Of a DNA stretch of 64,000 nt, positions 26,160 through 34,895 are shown piece by piece. The position numbers and the translations under genes are program-made. The DNA comes from Bacteroidota bacterium (lineage in GTDB: Bacteria > Bacteroidota > Bacteroidia > Flavobacteriales_D > Sanyastnellaceae), in contig JAQCFW010000009.1 in the NCBI GenBank assembly GCA_027619225.1, positions 1 through 64,000 on the forward strand, written 5' to 3'. Numbering within the stretch: position 1 is the first letter of the stretch; each line of letters begins with the position of its first letter. The notes below the pieces were generated by a model. It searched no databases, was not told the origin of the DNA, and saw nothing but the letters and a program-made list of their open reading frames with translations.

Positions 26160-27230
26160 ATGTCTAAATTCCAAACACTCCGAGTCGCAGAGATCTGTCG
26201 TGAAACTCCTGACGCAGTTTCGATTTTACTCGAACCCGTTTCGGGCGAATCTATCAGCTTCCTTGCAGGCCAGTACCTCACGCTCCTTGCTCAAATAGAT
26301 GGGGAGGATGTTCGTCGCAGTTACTCACTATGTTCAGCTCCTTCAGAAGGAATTCTACGTGTTACAGTTAAGGAAGTGCCAGGAGGTAAATTTAGCACAT
26401 TCTGTAACCGCTTACTTGCTGTTGGCGATACACTTGAGTCTCTCCTTCCTGAAGGTCGTTTCACTCGCGATTTCAACGCCTCCGTTAAAAACCACCTTGC
26501 CATCGCTTCCGGCTCAGGAATTACTCCTGTTATTTCATTAATAAAGGACGTCCTTTCCACCGACCACTCAGCTAAAGTTGCCCTTTGTTATGTTAACAAA
26601 GAGACTTCGAGTATCATATTCAAAGACGAACTGTCTGACCTAAAAGACACCTACTTAGAACGTCTTCAGCTCTTCAACTTTCTCACGCGAGAACCTGTCG
26701 AAATCGAACTCTTCTCAGGTCGCCTTGACTCAGAGCGTCTATCGCGTCTTTTTCCAGAAGTTATTTCCCCAGCATCTTTTGACGTCGCCTACTTATGCGG
26801 CCCTGAATCTATGATTTCAGATTGTAAATCAGCTCTCACAGGGGCAGGTATGCCCGACTCAGCTGTGAAGTTTGAACTCTTCACAGCCTCCTCAGATCCC
26901 GTTAACGAAGATCGTATCGAAACCACATCGTCTGCTTCTGCTGATGAGGTCGATGTTTCCATAGTTCTTGATGGCATTACAACTCGAGTTTCTGTAAAGC
27001 GCTCAGGTAAATCTATTCTCGAAACTGCTTTACAAGCTGGAATCGATGCACCATTCTCGTGCCAAGGAGGAGTTTGCTGCACTTGCCGTTGTAAAATGAC
27101 TTCCGGTCGCGCTTCGATGGATATCAACTTTGCTTTAGAAGAAGAGGAAGTGGAGAATGGTTATGTTCTTGCATGTCAATCTCATCCCGAAGGAGATGGG
27201 CCATTTGTAATGGACTTCGACCAGCCTTAA
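26160..27230 (+). CDS. paaE: Phenylacetyl-CoA epoxidase reductase PaaE
   Basis: A 356-residue flavin/ferredoxin reductase that passes NADPH electrons to PaaA. The N-terminal FAD domain has RRSYSLCSAP, the NAD(P) domain has HLAIASGSGITPVISLIKDVL and AYLCGPESMI, and the C-terminal plant-type [2Fe-2S] domain has Cys ligands in APFSCQGGVCCTCRCKM plus the distal VLACQSHP. It is transcribed divergently from paaABCD, sharing the FNR-like site. Genes for phenylacetate-CoA ligase, ring-opening and beta-oxidation (paaK, paaG, paaZ, paaF/H/J) are not in the window. Confidence 0.95.
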   Translation: MSKFQTLRVAEICRETPDAVSILLEPVSGESISFLAGQYLTLLAQIDGEDVRRSYSLCSAPSEGILRVTVKEVPGGKFSTFCNRLLAVGDTLESLLPEGRFTRDFNASVKNHLAIASGSGITPVISLIKDVLSTDHSAKVALCYVNKETSSIIFKDELSDLKDTYLERLQLFNFLTREPVEIELFSGRLDSERLSRLFPEVISPASFDVAYLCGPESMISDCKSALTGAGMPDSAVKFELFTASSDPVNEDRIETTSSASADEVDVSIVLDGITTRVSVKRSGKSILETALQAGIDAPFSCQGGVCCTCRCKMTSGRASMDINFALEEEEVENGYVLACQSHPEGDGPFVMDFDQP

Positions 27231-27279
27231 TGTTTATTTAGATTTATATTTTCCCTCGTGTGATGGTCCATGCTGACTC

Positions 27280-27616
27280 TGTGCTCACAGTGTAAACACT
27301 ATTTTTCTTAGTGCTAGAATTTTTATCAGTGTAGTTAGGTTGTAAGAGAGCTATTTTTCAAATAAGTGTGCTGACACGTTAGCACACTTATTATTATTAA
27401 AAAATCGCCGGCAGCTATATTTTAAAATAAGTAAATAATAACATGCGAAATCTTATAAGGACAAAAAATGTGCTATCACAGTTAACTATTTAGTCCAAAC
27501 GGCAATTGCTCCAAAAGTTGAGGTGACTTGTAACCACATATTTTTTTCAGTTTTCACAGAGTTTTGTGCCTGTTCAAAGGTTTTCGCGAAAAGTGCGGTT
27601 ACACTGTCAGCAGATA
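27280..27616. repeat. Composite inverted-repeat element, copy A (337 bp), in the 441-bp paaE / ABC-F gap
   Basis: The gap 27231-27671 between two convergent genes has no credible gene. It holds four ~24-bp sites in the order L1 27280-27306, L2 27367-27392, R2 27519-27548 (inverted) and R1 27588-27616 (inverted). L1 reads TGTGCTCACAGTGTAAACAC, L2 TGTGCTGACACGTTAGCACA, R2 (minus strand) TGTGGTTACAAGTCACC and R1 (minus strand) TCTGCTGACAGTGTAACCGC. Compared with copies B and C there are ~125 extra bases between L2 and R2, containing a partial site (TGTGCTATCACAGTTAAC, 27469-27486). No target-site duplication is obvious. It is probably a MITE or decayed transposon. Confidence 0.7.
27361..27392. 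terminator. 12-bp perfect hairpin, possible bidirectional terminator for paaE / ABC-F
   Basis: AATAAGTGTGCT and AGCACACTTATT form a perfect 12-bp stem with an 8-nt loop, within site L2 of repeat copy A. A-T-rich sequence lies on both sides, but there is no long T run. It is the only strong hairpin between the two convergent genes. Confidence 0.4.
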
Positions 27617-27671
27617 GTTGTGCTCGACCTTCATTGATTTATAGTAAAACCTCCACCTACTCTCTGCGATC

Positions 27672-29552
27672 CTACGCTCTTTCAGCCAACTCAAGCCATC
27701 GCATCTCTGCTTCGTCTAAATCTGAGGTGACCTGACCTAGTTCATTCCCCAGTTTTATTAAATCTTCGTGAGAATTACACGTTTCAAGTTTAGCGGATAA
27801 CGTGTCGCGCTTCACCTCGAGCTGTTCAATAAGAGGTCCGAGTTTGTCAAACTCAAATTTTTCTTTGTACGATAGTTTAGCGGTGTAATCGCCTTTTACT
27901 TCAAGAGGCTTCGAAACAGAGTCAGAGCCAGCAGTCTCTGCTCGAGCTACGGCAATCTTTTCATCGCGTGATAACCTATACTGTGTGTAGTTGCCAGGGT
28001 AGTCACGTATTGAAAGATCTTCGTTTTCGCCGAGAGCCCAAATATGCTCTACGATTTTGTCCATAAAATACCTGTCATGAGATACTACAAGAAGGCAGCC
28101 GGCAAAATCTAGGAGAAACTCTTCTAACACAGCGAGGGTGAAGATGTCAAGGTCGTTCGTGGGCTCGTCTAGGATAAGAAAATTAGGATTACTCATTAAC
28201 ACCCTGAGAAGGTGAAGTCGTTTACGCTCTCCTCCGCTCAGGACTTTAATGTACTGGTGATGCATATGTCGGGGAAAGAGAAAGCGTTCTAGGAGTTGAG
28301 CTGCTGATAGCTGAGCCCCTCCTTTAAGAGGGATATAATCGCCTATTTCACGAACAGCATCGATCACCTTCCATTCCTCACTGAAATCACCGCCCTGCTG
28401 GTGATAATGTCCGAATACGACTGTGTCGCCTACGACGACTTTTCCAGAATCAGGCGCTTGTTCGCCTAATATCATTTTTAAAAGCGAGGTTTTGCCAGAG
28501 CCATTAACTCCAACGATACCTATGCGCTCGCCTCTAAGGAAGTGATGAGTAATGCTTTCGAATAAAATCCGGTTGCCGTATGCACACTTGATTTTATGCA
28601 GTTCCACAATCTTCCCTCCAAGACGTGATGGGATGACACTTATATGCATAGGGTCTTCCTTTAGACGTATAGATGCCTCCTTTTTTATCTCGTAAAAGCG
28701 GTCTATTCTGCTTTTGCTTTTGCCGGTACGGGCTGAAGGAGTGGAGCGCATCCAAGCCAGTTCGCGTTTCATCGCTTTCTGCGAGCGGTCTTTAGAAGCG
28801 AGTGCATTTTCTCGCCTTTCGTCCCGCTTTTCTAGGTAGTAGCTAAAATTCCCTTTGTAGGGGTGTAGCTTTAAGTTTTCGAGTTCTAGGATACGATCAC
28901 ATACATTTTCGAGGAAATATCGGTCATGAGTAATCATGAGGATGGTAGAATTCATGGCGGCGAGCCGCTTTTCAAGCCAATTAATCATGTCTAGATCGAG
29001 ATGATTTGTAGGCTCGTCTAGGAATAGGAGGTCGGGGGCTTCGAGTAGAACGGCCGCGAGAGCCGCCCTGCGTCTTTCACCACCACTTAGAGATCCGACT
29101 TTGCGGCTCAAGTCGTGGAGGTTTAGTTGGCCTAGTATTTCACGGGCGCGGGCTTCATAATTCCAAGCTTCTGTCCTGTCCATAGCATCACTGGCCTCCT
29201 GAAATTTTACACCTTCGGCATCACGTTCCAATTCTCGCTCGTAGTTCCTAAGAGCTATCACAGCTGGATTGTCACCTATATATAGTGTATCAAGAAGCGT
29301 TGCCTTCGGGTCTAAATCCGCTTCTTGCTTCAAATAAGAATAACGAATACCCCCCGCAAATGCAATCCGTCCCTCATCTGCGGGCTCAAGATCACAAAGG
29401 GCTCGCATAAGCGTACTCTTCCCTGTACCGTTACGTGCAACAAGCGCCACCCTTTGGCCTTTGCCTATTCCGAATGTAAGATTCTCAAAGAGTTGACGCT
29501 CTCCATACCTTTTCGAAAGCCCCTCAACCGATAAAATGTTCTTTTCTGCCAT
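27672..29552 (-). CDS. ABC-F family ATPase (Uup-like)
   Basis: A 626-residue soluble protein with two ABC domains and no membrane segments. First domain: Walker A ARNGTGKST, signature GSLSGGERRRAALAAVLL, Walker B LLFLDEPTNHLD. A linker (about 230-320) with a basic stretch follows. Second domain: Walker A GVNGSGKTS, signature LSGGERKRLHLLRVL, Walker B FLILDEPTNDLD. The C-terminal ~70 residues form a coiled coil (LEVKRDTLSAKLETC...LDEAEMRWLELAER) as in Uup. ABC-F proteins act on the ribosome, and Uup also affects DNA or branched intermediates. A TACCTTGC box lies 4 nt before the ATG. Confidence 0.92.
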   Translation of the reverse strand: MAEKNILSVEGLSKRYGERQLFENLTFGIGKGQRVALVARNGTGKSTLMRALCDLEPADEGRIAFAGGIRYSYLKQEADLDPKATLLDTLYIGDNPAVIALRNYERELERDAEGVKFQEASDAMDRTEAWNYEARAREILGQLNLHDLSRKVGSLSGGERRRAALAAVLLEAPDLLFLDEPTNHLDLDMINWLEKRLAAMNSTILMITHDRYFLENVCDRILELENLKLHPYKGNFSYYLEKRDERRENALASKDRSQKAMKRELAWMRSTPSARTGKSKSRIDRFYEIKKEASIRLKEDPMHISVIPSRLGGKIVELHKIKCAYGNRILFESITHHFLRGERIGIVGVNGSGKTSLLKMILGEQAPDSGKVVVGDTVVFGHYHQQGGDFSEEWKVIDAVREIGDYIPLKGGAQLSAAQLLERFLFPRHMHHQYIKVLSGGERKRLHLLRVLMSNPNFLILDEPTNDLDIFTLAVLEEFLLDFAGCLLVVSHDRYFMDKIVEHIWALGENEDLSIRDYPGNYTQYRLSRDEKIAVARAETAGSDSVSKPLEVKGDYTAKLSYKEKFEFDKLGPLIEQLEVKRDTLSAKLETCNSHEDLIKLGNELGQVTSDLDEAEMRWLELAERA

Positions 29553-29556
29553 GTTC

Positions 29557-29564
29557 GCAAGGTA
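29557..29564 (-). promoter_or_regulatory. -7-type box TACCTTGC, 4 nt before the ABC-F gene
   Basis: TACCTTGC-GAAC-ATG on the minus strand, the same layout as before hutH and paaE. Confidence 0.38.
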
Positions 29565-29713
29565 GGTGTCATGATGTTAGTTAGCGCTCTAGTGTCAGTA
29601 GATATTGATAATTTGCTTTGAATTAACACTTTAACGTTGATATGTATTTTTAATCGTTTATTTTGGAATTATAATTAAGTCGCATATTTACCCCGAACTA
29701 AAAACATAGTTAT

Positions 29714-30142
29714 ATGAAAAATTTATTTACTTTATGTGCGTGTGCGTTTTTAACTTTCACGCTTTCAGCTCAATCTGAGCAAGCAGCCGGGTCTTATTAC
29801 CTAGGTACAGGTGATGCGACTACTATAATGAACGTCTTTTCAACTGGCGTTATGATGAGCCCTACTATCGGGTACGCAGTAATTGATGATCTAGTTGTTT
29901 CAGGATCATTAAATGGTCTTACAGACGATTTAAATCTAAATTTAAATGTCCGTTACTTTTATAACGGTGTATTCTTTCAAGCTGGTGCAGATGATGTAGC
30001 TGGCGATATGAGTATCTCTTTAGGTGCTGGTAAGTATTTTCAGTTAAATGCTTTAAATGATCGTTTGTATGTTGATCCACAGATCAATTACAATCTGGAT
30101 ACTGGATTTAATACTATGATTGGATTTGGAGCGCGCTTCTAA
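29714..30142 (+). CDS. Small outer-membrane beta-barrel-like protein
   Basis: A 142-residue protein with a signal peptide (MKNLFTLCACAFLTFTLSAQ). The mature ~120 residues alternate hydrophobic and polar residues in strands separated by short turns (SPTIGYAVIDDLVVSGSL, LNLNLNVRYFYNGVFFQAGADD, SISLGAGKYFQL, NTMIGFGARF) and end in Phe, as expected for a small outer-membrane barrel. The ligand or role is unknown. A strong terminator follows, so it is monocistronic, and it is probably well expressed. Confidence 0.75.
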   Translation: MKNLFTLCACAFLTFTLSAQSEQAAGSYYLGTGDATTIMNVFSTGVMMSPTIGYAVIDDLVVSGSLNGLTDDLNLNLNVRYFYNGVFFQAGADDVAGDMSISLGAGKYFQLNALNDRLYVDPQINYNLDTGFNTMIGFGARF

Positions 30143-30166
30143 GCTGCTTTAAGAAATATTATTATG

Positions 30167-30199
30167 AAAGGGCTAACCTGCGGGTTGGCCCTTTTTTTT
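30167..30199 (+). terminator. Rho-independent terminator after the small OM protein
   Basis: AAAGGGCTAACC / GGGTTGGCCCTTT forms a GC-rich stem (with G-T pairing) and short loop, directly followed by eight T. Confidence 0.88.
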
Positions 30200-30212
30200 A
30201 TTTATAAATGTT

Positions 30213-30220
30213 TATTTTTG
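30213..30220 (+). promoter_or_regulatory. -7 box TATTTTTG upstream of the ElaA-like gene
   Basis: A perfect TAnnTTTG match 26 nt before ATG 30247, just after the terminator of the preceding gene. It gives a conventional ~20-nt leader. Confidence 0.45.
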
Positions 30221-30246
30221 CAATCAAACTGCTTTTTATTAGTTAG

Positions 30247-30720
30247 ATGTATTCATTCCACAGCTCTTCTTGGTCGGATCTCACGAGAGACCAGTTTCAT
30301 TCAATAGTAAGACTTCGCATTGATGTTTTCGTAGTTGAACAGGATTGTCCGTATCCTGAACTTGACGCTAAGGATTTAAAATCTATACAAGTCTATGCAT
30401 TAAAGAGTGACGAGAATATTGCCTCAGGAGATTCAGCAGCTGCTTGTGTTAGAATATGCGCTCCAGGAGTTAGCTATCCTGAGCCGAGTATAGGCCGAGT
30501 AGCGACACGTCCTGATTGCAGGAAAATGGGGCTCGGAATAGAGATAATGAAAAGAGCCATTGATGCGTGTGAGTCTGCTTATCCCGGTCAGGGAATCCGT
30601 ATTTCTGCTCAGTGCTACCTTGAAAAGTTCTATGCTAACCTGGGGTTTTCCTCCACTGGCGAAACCTACTTAGAGGATAATATCCCCCATATCCAAATGT
30701 TTCGACCTAGCTCGACCTAG
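30247..30720 (+). CDS. ElaA-like GNAT N-acetyltransferase
   Basis: A 157-residue GNAT protein. The ElaA signature is clear: LRIDVFVVEQDCPYPELDAKDL, and the acetyl-CoA P-loop region appears as GRVATRPDCRKMGLGIEIMKRAI. The C-terminal strand GIRISAQCYLEKFYANLGFSSTG is family-typical. The substrate of ElaA proteins is not known. It is a single gene, convergent with pyrG. Confidence 0.9.
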   Translation: MYSFHSSSWSDLTRDQFHSIVRLRIDVFVVEQDCPYPELDAKDLKSIQVYALKSDENIASGDSAAACVRICAPGVSYPEPSIGRVATRPDCRKMGLGIEIMKRAIDACESAYPGQGIRISAQCYLEKFYANLGFSSTGETYLEDNIPHIQMFRPSST

Positions 30721-30755
30721 CTCAAGTTGATTTTAACGACTAGTCGCCCCAATTG

Positions 30756-32429
30756 CTAATCAGCATCAATCAGTCCAGGGCCTGATAAAACAGTGGCCTT
30801 AACAAATGCCATAAAGAGGGGGTGAGGTGCGAGTACAGTAGATGCGTATTCTGGGTGAAACTGTGTCGCTACAAAGTATGGGTGAGAAGGTATCTCAATA
30901 ATCTCAACCAATCCGTTAACCGGGTTGATTCCCGTAGCGATCATACCTGCATCTTCAAACCTAGTTCGGTATGCCTCGTTAAATTCATATCGATGTCTGT
31001 GGCGTTCTTCAACTGAATCTATTCCGTAGATTGATTTCGCTCTTGACCCTTCTTTTAAATCACAAGGGTAAGCTCCGAGCCTCATGGTTCCACCCATGTT
31101 TTTAACGGATTTCTGTTCCGCCATAATGTCAATGACTGGGTGAGGCGTGTATTGTTTAATTTCAGAAGAATGAGCCTCGGTTAAACCGAGTACATTTCTA
31201 GCAAATTCTACAACGGCGCATTGCATTCCGAGGCAAATCCCGAAGAATGGAATTTCGTTTAAGCGGGCGAATCTTATCGCTTCAAGTTTCCCATCTATCC
31301 CCCTAGATCCAAATCCAGGAGCGACCAATATTCCATCTAACTTTCCAAGAATCTCTAATGAAGTTTTAGGTGTAACTTTCTCGGAGTGAATCCAATGAAT
31401 CTCCACCTTGTTTTTCAAGTGAGCTCCCGCATGGGCAAGAGCTTCTGAAATACTTTTATAGGAGTCCTTTAGCTCCACATACTTCCCAACTAGTCCAATA
31501 TGAACTGTTGAGTCTGGATTTTTATATCTGTATAGGAATTCTTTCCAATCTTTTAAATCGGGCTTATCGACAGTGCTATAGTCAATTCCTAACTTACTCA
31601 TAACCACCTCATCAAGCCTCTCTTCTTGCATTAATAGTGGAACGTCGTAAATGGTCTCTGCATCTATTGATTCAATGACAGATTCTATATTTACATTACA
31701 AAATTGAGCTAGCTTAGACCTTATGCTGTGGGTAAGGTGATGTTCTGTTCTGCAAACGAGAATATCGGGTTGAATGCCCAATTGTAGTAGTTGCTTTACT
31801 GAGTGCTGAGTGGGCTTCGTCTTTAACTCACCTGCAGCACTCAAATATGGAACGAGGGTTAGGTGAATGACTAAAGTATCATCAGGACTTTCCCACTTCA
31901 TCTGTCTCACAGCCTCGATATATGGCAAAGATTCAATATCTCCCACTGTACCTCCAATTTCTGTAATCACAAAGTCGAATTCAGATTCAGAACCTAAAAT
32001 CTGTACACACCTCTTAATTTCGTCGGTGATATGAGGGATGATTTGGACTGTCTTACCGAGGTATTCACCGCGCCTCTCCTTATTTATTACCGACTGATAG
32101 ATCCTCCCAGTAGTAATATTATTTGCCTGAGTAGTGCATACGTTTAGGAATCTTTCATAGTGCCCTAAGTCCAAATCGGTTTCCGCACCATCAACAGTCA
32201 CATAACACTCCCCATGTTCATACGGGTTCAAAGTACCAGGGTCAACATTGATATACGGATCGAGTTTCTGAATGGTAACTCTGTAGCCACGAGCTTGCAA
32301 AAGCTTGGCCAAAGAGGCGCTTACAATACCCTTCCCCAAACTCGAACTAACGCCCCCAGTCACAAAAATATAACGACTGTTGCTCCCTTTTGAGGAGGGG
32401 TTAGATGAAGAAGATTGTGTTAATGGCAT
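30756..32429 (-). CDS. pyrG: CTP synthase
   Basis: A 557-residue enzyme converting UTP to CTP with glutamine. The N-terminal synthase domain contains RYIFVTGGVSSSLGKGIVSASLAKLLQ, KLDPYINVDPGTLNPYEHGECYVTVDGAETDLDLGHYERF and ITEIGGTVGDIESLPYIEA. The C-terminal class I glutamine amidotransferase has the nucleophile in FFGICLGMQCAVVEFARN and the His/Glu pair in ATQFHPEYAS. ATG 32429 is preferred over 32477: the N-terminal extension is unlike the family, and a TAACTTTG box lies between the two candidates. Confidence 0.97.
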   Translation of the reverse strand: MPLTQSSSSNPSSKGSNSRYIFVTGGVSSSLGKGIVSASLAKLLQARGYRVTIQKLDPYINVDPGTLNPYEHGECYVTVDGAETDLDLGHYERFLNVCTTQANNITTGRIYQSVINKERRGEYLGKTVQIIPHITDEIKRCVQILGSESEFDFVITEIGGTVGDIESLPYIEAVRQMKWESPDDTLVIHLTLVPYLSAAGELKTKPTQHSVKQLLQLGIQPDILVCRTEHHLTHSIRSKLAQFCNVNIESVIESIDAETIYDVPLLMQEERLDEVVMSKLGIDYSTVDKPDLKDWKEFLYRYKNPDSTVHIGLVGKYVELKDSYKSISEALAHAGAHLKNKVEIHWIHSEKVTPKTSLEILGKLDGILVAPGFGSRGIDGKLEAIRFARLNEIPFFGICLGMQCAVVEFARNVLGLTEAHSSEIKQYTPHPVIDIMAEQKSVKNMGGTMRLGAYPCDLKEGSRAKSIYGIDSVEERHRHRYEFNEAYRTRFEDAGMIATGINPVNGLVEIIEIPSHPYFVATQFHPEYASTVLAPHPLFMAFVKATVLSGPGLIDAD

Positions 32430-32459
32430 GTTCCGAATTCGAAGTGTGAATACGGGGTA

Positions 32460-32467
32460 CAAAGTTA
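32460..32467 (-). promoter_or_regulatory. -7 box TAACTTTG upstream of pyrG
   Basis: A perfect TAnnTTTG match on the minus strand, 30 nt before ATG 32429. It would lie inside the coding region if the gene began at 32477. Confidence 0.4.
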
Positions 32468-32533
32468 GGAGAAACATTCGTTACAAATGACTTTCCTAAG
32501 ATATTTATCGGTTAACAATTAAATAGACAAACC

Positions 32534-33622
32534 TCACATTAACTTTCCAGTCAAGGCATCGACGATCTTGAACCCAGAAAGGAATTCTCTGGCGACTATA
32601 CGTAGCAGGGTGTAGCCCGGGATGGCCAGTACCATACCGGAAACCCCTCCGAGGAGGCCGGCCATACTAATGATTATGAATATCTCGAGTGGGTGTGCCA
32701 TTACTCTATTGGAGAATATAAATGGTTGTGTGAAGAAATTGTCCACGAGTTGCGTGATGCCGTAGACGATAGCGGCATAGAGGATGTGGAAGCCCCATCC
32801 CGAGGGGTCGCCCTCGTATGTTGTTGCCACGATGGTGAGGCCGAGGACCGTGGAGGCGAGTGGGCCCAGGTAGGGAATGAGGTTAAATAGACCGGCGATA
32901 AAGCCCAAAATGAGAGCGTTCGAGGCTCCGATGATGGCCAGACCAGATGAGACCATGATGGTGACTATTGTCATTTGGACTATAAGACCGGAAAAATATC
33001 GGGTGAGAAGAAGGGAAGAGGACTCCATTACGTGCTCCATCTTTTCGACCTGAGACTCGGGGGTGAGGGCGAGGATCATCTTGTGGAAAAGGTCAGCGTC
33101 CTTGAGGAAGAAGAAGGTCATAAAGAGGATGCTGAACAGGGCGATGAATGCACTGCCCAGGAAGTTAAAGAATCCCGAGAAGATGCTTCCAACTCCGTCA
33201 AGTCCTATGAGGTTTTGGATTTGGGAGGTGAGGAGGGAGGTAGCACTTTGATCGGAGAGATTAAGGCGAGCAGAGAGAGAGTCGGCAGAGGCCAACCACT
33301 TTTGAACGGTGCTCGTGATGTGCTCAGGGTCGAGAGAGCTAAGGACTTTCGCCTCAGCTGCAACAAGCGGCCCAAACATCCCCAATACAACTCCCCCTAA
33401 CGTAATAAAACTCACTAAAGCCACTACAGCTCCCACCGAAGAGGAAATATTCTTTCCTTTAATTTTCCCTTTAGAAACAAGGTTTACGATAGGTCTTCCT
33501 GCGAAGCTGAGGGCTACAGAAACAAGAAGATATCCCAATAACCCTCGAAAGAAGTACAGTGCGTAAAGACCTAAAAGAACTCCTATAACTTGTAGAATAT
33601 TGCGGGTGGTGGAATTTTGCAT
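32534..33622 (-). CDS. AI-2E family transporter (PerM-like membrane protein)
   Basis: A 362-residue membrane protein with about eight helices. Family landmarks are the long periplasmic segment (residues ~90-170), VGSIFSGFFNFLGSAFIALFSILFMTFFFLKD, the LFNLIPYLGPLASTVLGLTIV block and the C-terminal NRVMAHPLEIFIIISMAGLLGGVSGMVLAIPGYTLLRI. Members export autoinducer-2 or act as Na+/H+ or permease-type transporters; the substrate is not predictable. The gene stands alone. Confidence 0.92.
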   Translation of the reverse strand: MQNSTTRNILQVIGVLLGLYALYFFRGLLGYLLVSVALSFAGRPIVNLVSKGKIKGKNISSSVGAVVALVSFITLGGVVLGMFGPLVAAEAKVLSSLDPEHITSTVQKWLASADSLSARLNLSDQSATSLLTSQIQNLIGLDGVGSIFSGFFNFLGSAFIALFSILFMTFFFLKDADLFHKMILALTPESQVEKMEHVMESSSLLLTRYFSGLIVQMTIVTIMVSSGLAIIGASNALILGFIAGLFNLIPYLGPLASTVLGLTIVATTYEGDPSGWGFHILYAAIVYGITQLVDNFFTQPFIFSNRVMAHPLEIFIIISMAGLLGGVSGMVLAIPGYTLLRIVAREFLSGFKIVDALTGKLM

Positions 33623-33680
33623 AAGAAGTTAGAATAAGATTAAATCGGTTTAGATGGGTACCTGTTATTTTGATTGCAAG

Positions 33681-34151
33681 TTAAGGTGTGTAGATTTTAA
33701 CGACTACCCCAGTATTGTCAAAGATTTCTCGCCACTCGTTGATGAGTAAATCGATCACAACTCCAGTTCCTGGGGGCATGGGGATGTCTTCGCCGGTGAG
33801 TCTTTTGACGAGGTTCATGATTCCTGGGTTGTGCCCTACGATGATGCATGTTTCGAACTCTTCAGATAACCCTTCTAAGTATGTAAGCCAAACCTTGTCT
33901 TCCGCCAAATATCCGTCTTCTAAAAATATGAATGACACATTGTGCGATCCAAGTTTGCTTTGTAAAATTTCCGATGTCTTCACAGTCCTTGTAGATGGGG
34001 AGCTTACGAGTATCCCCTTATGTATGTGCTGTTTCGAGAATTCCTCACTCACTCTTTCTATATCTGACTGTCCTTTGTTTGTAAGTGGCCTATCGAAATC
34101 GGGGCTGCTGATGGCTGCTTCGCCATGTCTGAAAACAAAAAGATTAGGCAT
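33681..34151 (-). CDS. SixA-type histidine phosphatase
   Basis: A 156-residue phosphohistidine phosphatase. The catalytic RHG motif is NLFVFRHGEAA at the N-terminus; the second histidine lies in CIIVGHNPGIMNLVKRLTG. RPLTNKGQSDIERV and VSSPSTRTVKTSEIL are typical of the SixA branch. ATG 34151 is chosen because the RHG motif normally begins within ten residues of the start; ATG 34193 adds an unrelated extension into the divergent promoter. It is divergent from the DtxR/MntR-type regulator. Confidence 0.9.
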   Translation of the reverse strand: MPNLFVFRHGEAAISSPDFDRPLTNKGQSDIERVSEEFSKQHIHKGILVSSPSTRTVKTSEILQSKLGSHNVSFIFLEDGYLAEDKVWLTYLEGLSEEFETCIIVGHNPGIMNLVKRLTGEDIPMPPGTGVVIDLLINEWREIFDNTGVVVKIYTP

Positions 34152-34177
34152 GACTAAATTTTCGGAGATATTGTGAT

Positions 34178-34198
34178 TAACTTTGTACCTCACAAAGT
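34178..34198 (+). promoter_or_regulatory. -7 box TAACTTTG overlapped by a 19-bp palindromic operator
   Basis: TAACTTTG (34178-34185) perfectly fits TAnnTTTG. It overlaps ACTTTGTACCTCACAAAGT (34180-34198), an inverted repeat with 7-bp arms and a 5-nt spacer. Length and symmetry suit DtxR/MntR-family operators. The downstream gene encodes such a regulator, so autoregulation is inferred. It lies between sixA and the regulator gene. Confidence 0.5.
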
Positions 34199-34208
34199 AC
34201 TCATTAAA

Positions 34209-34877
34209 TTGATTTCATCCACTACATCAAGCAACAGGCAAGATTATTTAAAGGCGATTTTGTCTTTTGAATTACGTGGAACTAAAGCGAGTACTTCAGC
34301 AATTTCGGACAGACTCAGCACCAGGCCAGCTTCTGTGACTGGGATGTTCAGGGTGTTGGCCGATAGCGATTTAATCGAATACATACCTTACGAAGGGGCT
34401 AAACTTACCATAAAAGGTCGGAACGAAGCGGTCTCTCTATTGAGGAAACATAGATTGTGGGAAACTTTTATGGTGGAAAAATTAGGGTTTAGTTGGGATG
34501 AAGTCCATGAGGTGGCTGAGCAATTAGAACACGTAGATTCTCTAAAACTAATTTCTAAGTTAGATGCCTATCTCGGATTCCCGAGGTTCGATCCACACGG
34601 AGATCCTATCCCAGATTCGAAGGGTGTTTTCTCTGACAGATCAACCTTGGTAGGGGTGTGTGAAATCGCGATTGGCAAAACAGCATCTATTCGGGGAGTA
34701 CTGAGCAGCAGTGATTCTTTCCTAAAGCATCTCGATGATTTAGGGATTAAGCTGGGATTAGTATTTACTGTTGTTAAGGTATTTGAGTATGATGGTAGTT
34801 TGCAGGTAAGTGTGAGTGGTAAAGAGGTGGTTTGGTCTAAAAAATTAGTGGAACAGCTTTTAGCTGAAGTTAAATAG
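34209..34877 (+). CDS. DtxR/MntR-family metal-dependent transcriptional regulator
   Basis: A 222-residue protein with an N-terminal winged helix (NRQDYLKAILSFELRGTKASTSAISDRLSTRPASVTGMFRVLADSDLIEY), a dimerisation/metal-binding domain (VSLLRKHRLWETFMVEKLGFSWDEVHEVAEQLEHV) with typical Cys/Glu/His ligand positions, and a C-terminal FeoA/SH3-like domain (VCEIAIGKTASIRGVLSSS...). It should sense Mn2+ or Fe2+ and repress metal uptake. The start is uncertain: GTG 34173 opens the longest frame, but the promoter/palindrome at 34178-34198 argues for TTG 34209. A ZIP transporter gene follows after 18 bp. Confidence 0.86.
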   Translation: MISSTTSSNRQDYLKAILSFELRGTKASTSAISDRLSTRPASVTGMFRVLADSDLIEYIPYEGAKLTIKGRNEAVSLLRKHRLWETFMVEKLGFSWDEVHEVAEQLEHVDSLKLISKLDAYLGFPRFDPHGDPIPDSKGVFSDRSTLVGVCEIAIGKTASIRGVLSSSDSFLKHLDDLGIKLGLVFTVVKVFEYDGSLQVSVSGKEVVWSKKLVEQLLAEVK

Positions 34878-34895
34878 TAAAGTAGATTATAGGAA

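Noticed and set aside
27231-27671. Short open frames across the paaE/ABC-F gap (for example near 27523-27735)
   Set aside because: They cross the composite repeat, have no start context or protein-like composition, and the last one runs into the ABC-F gene on the other strand.
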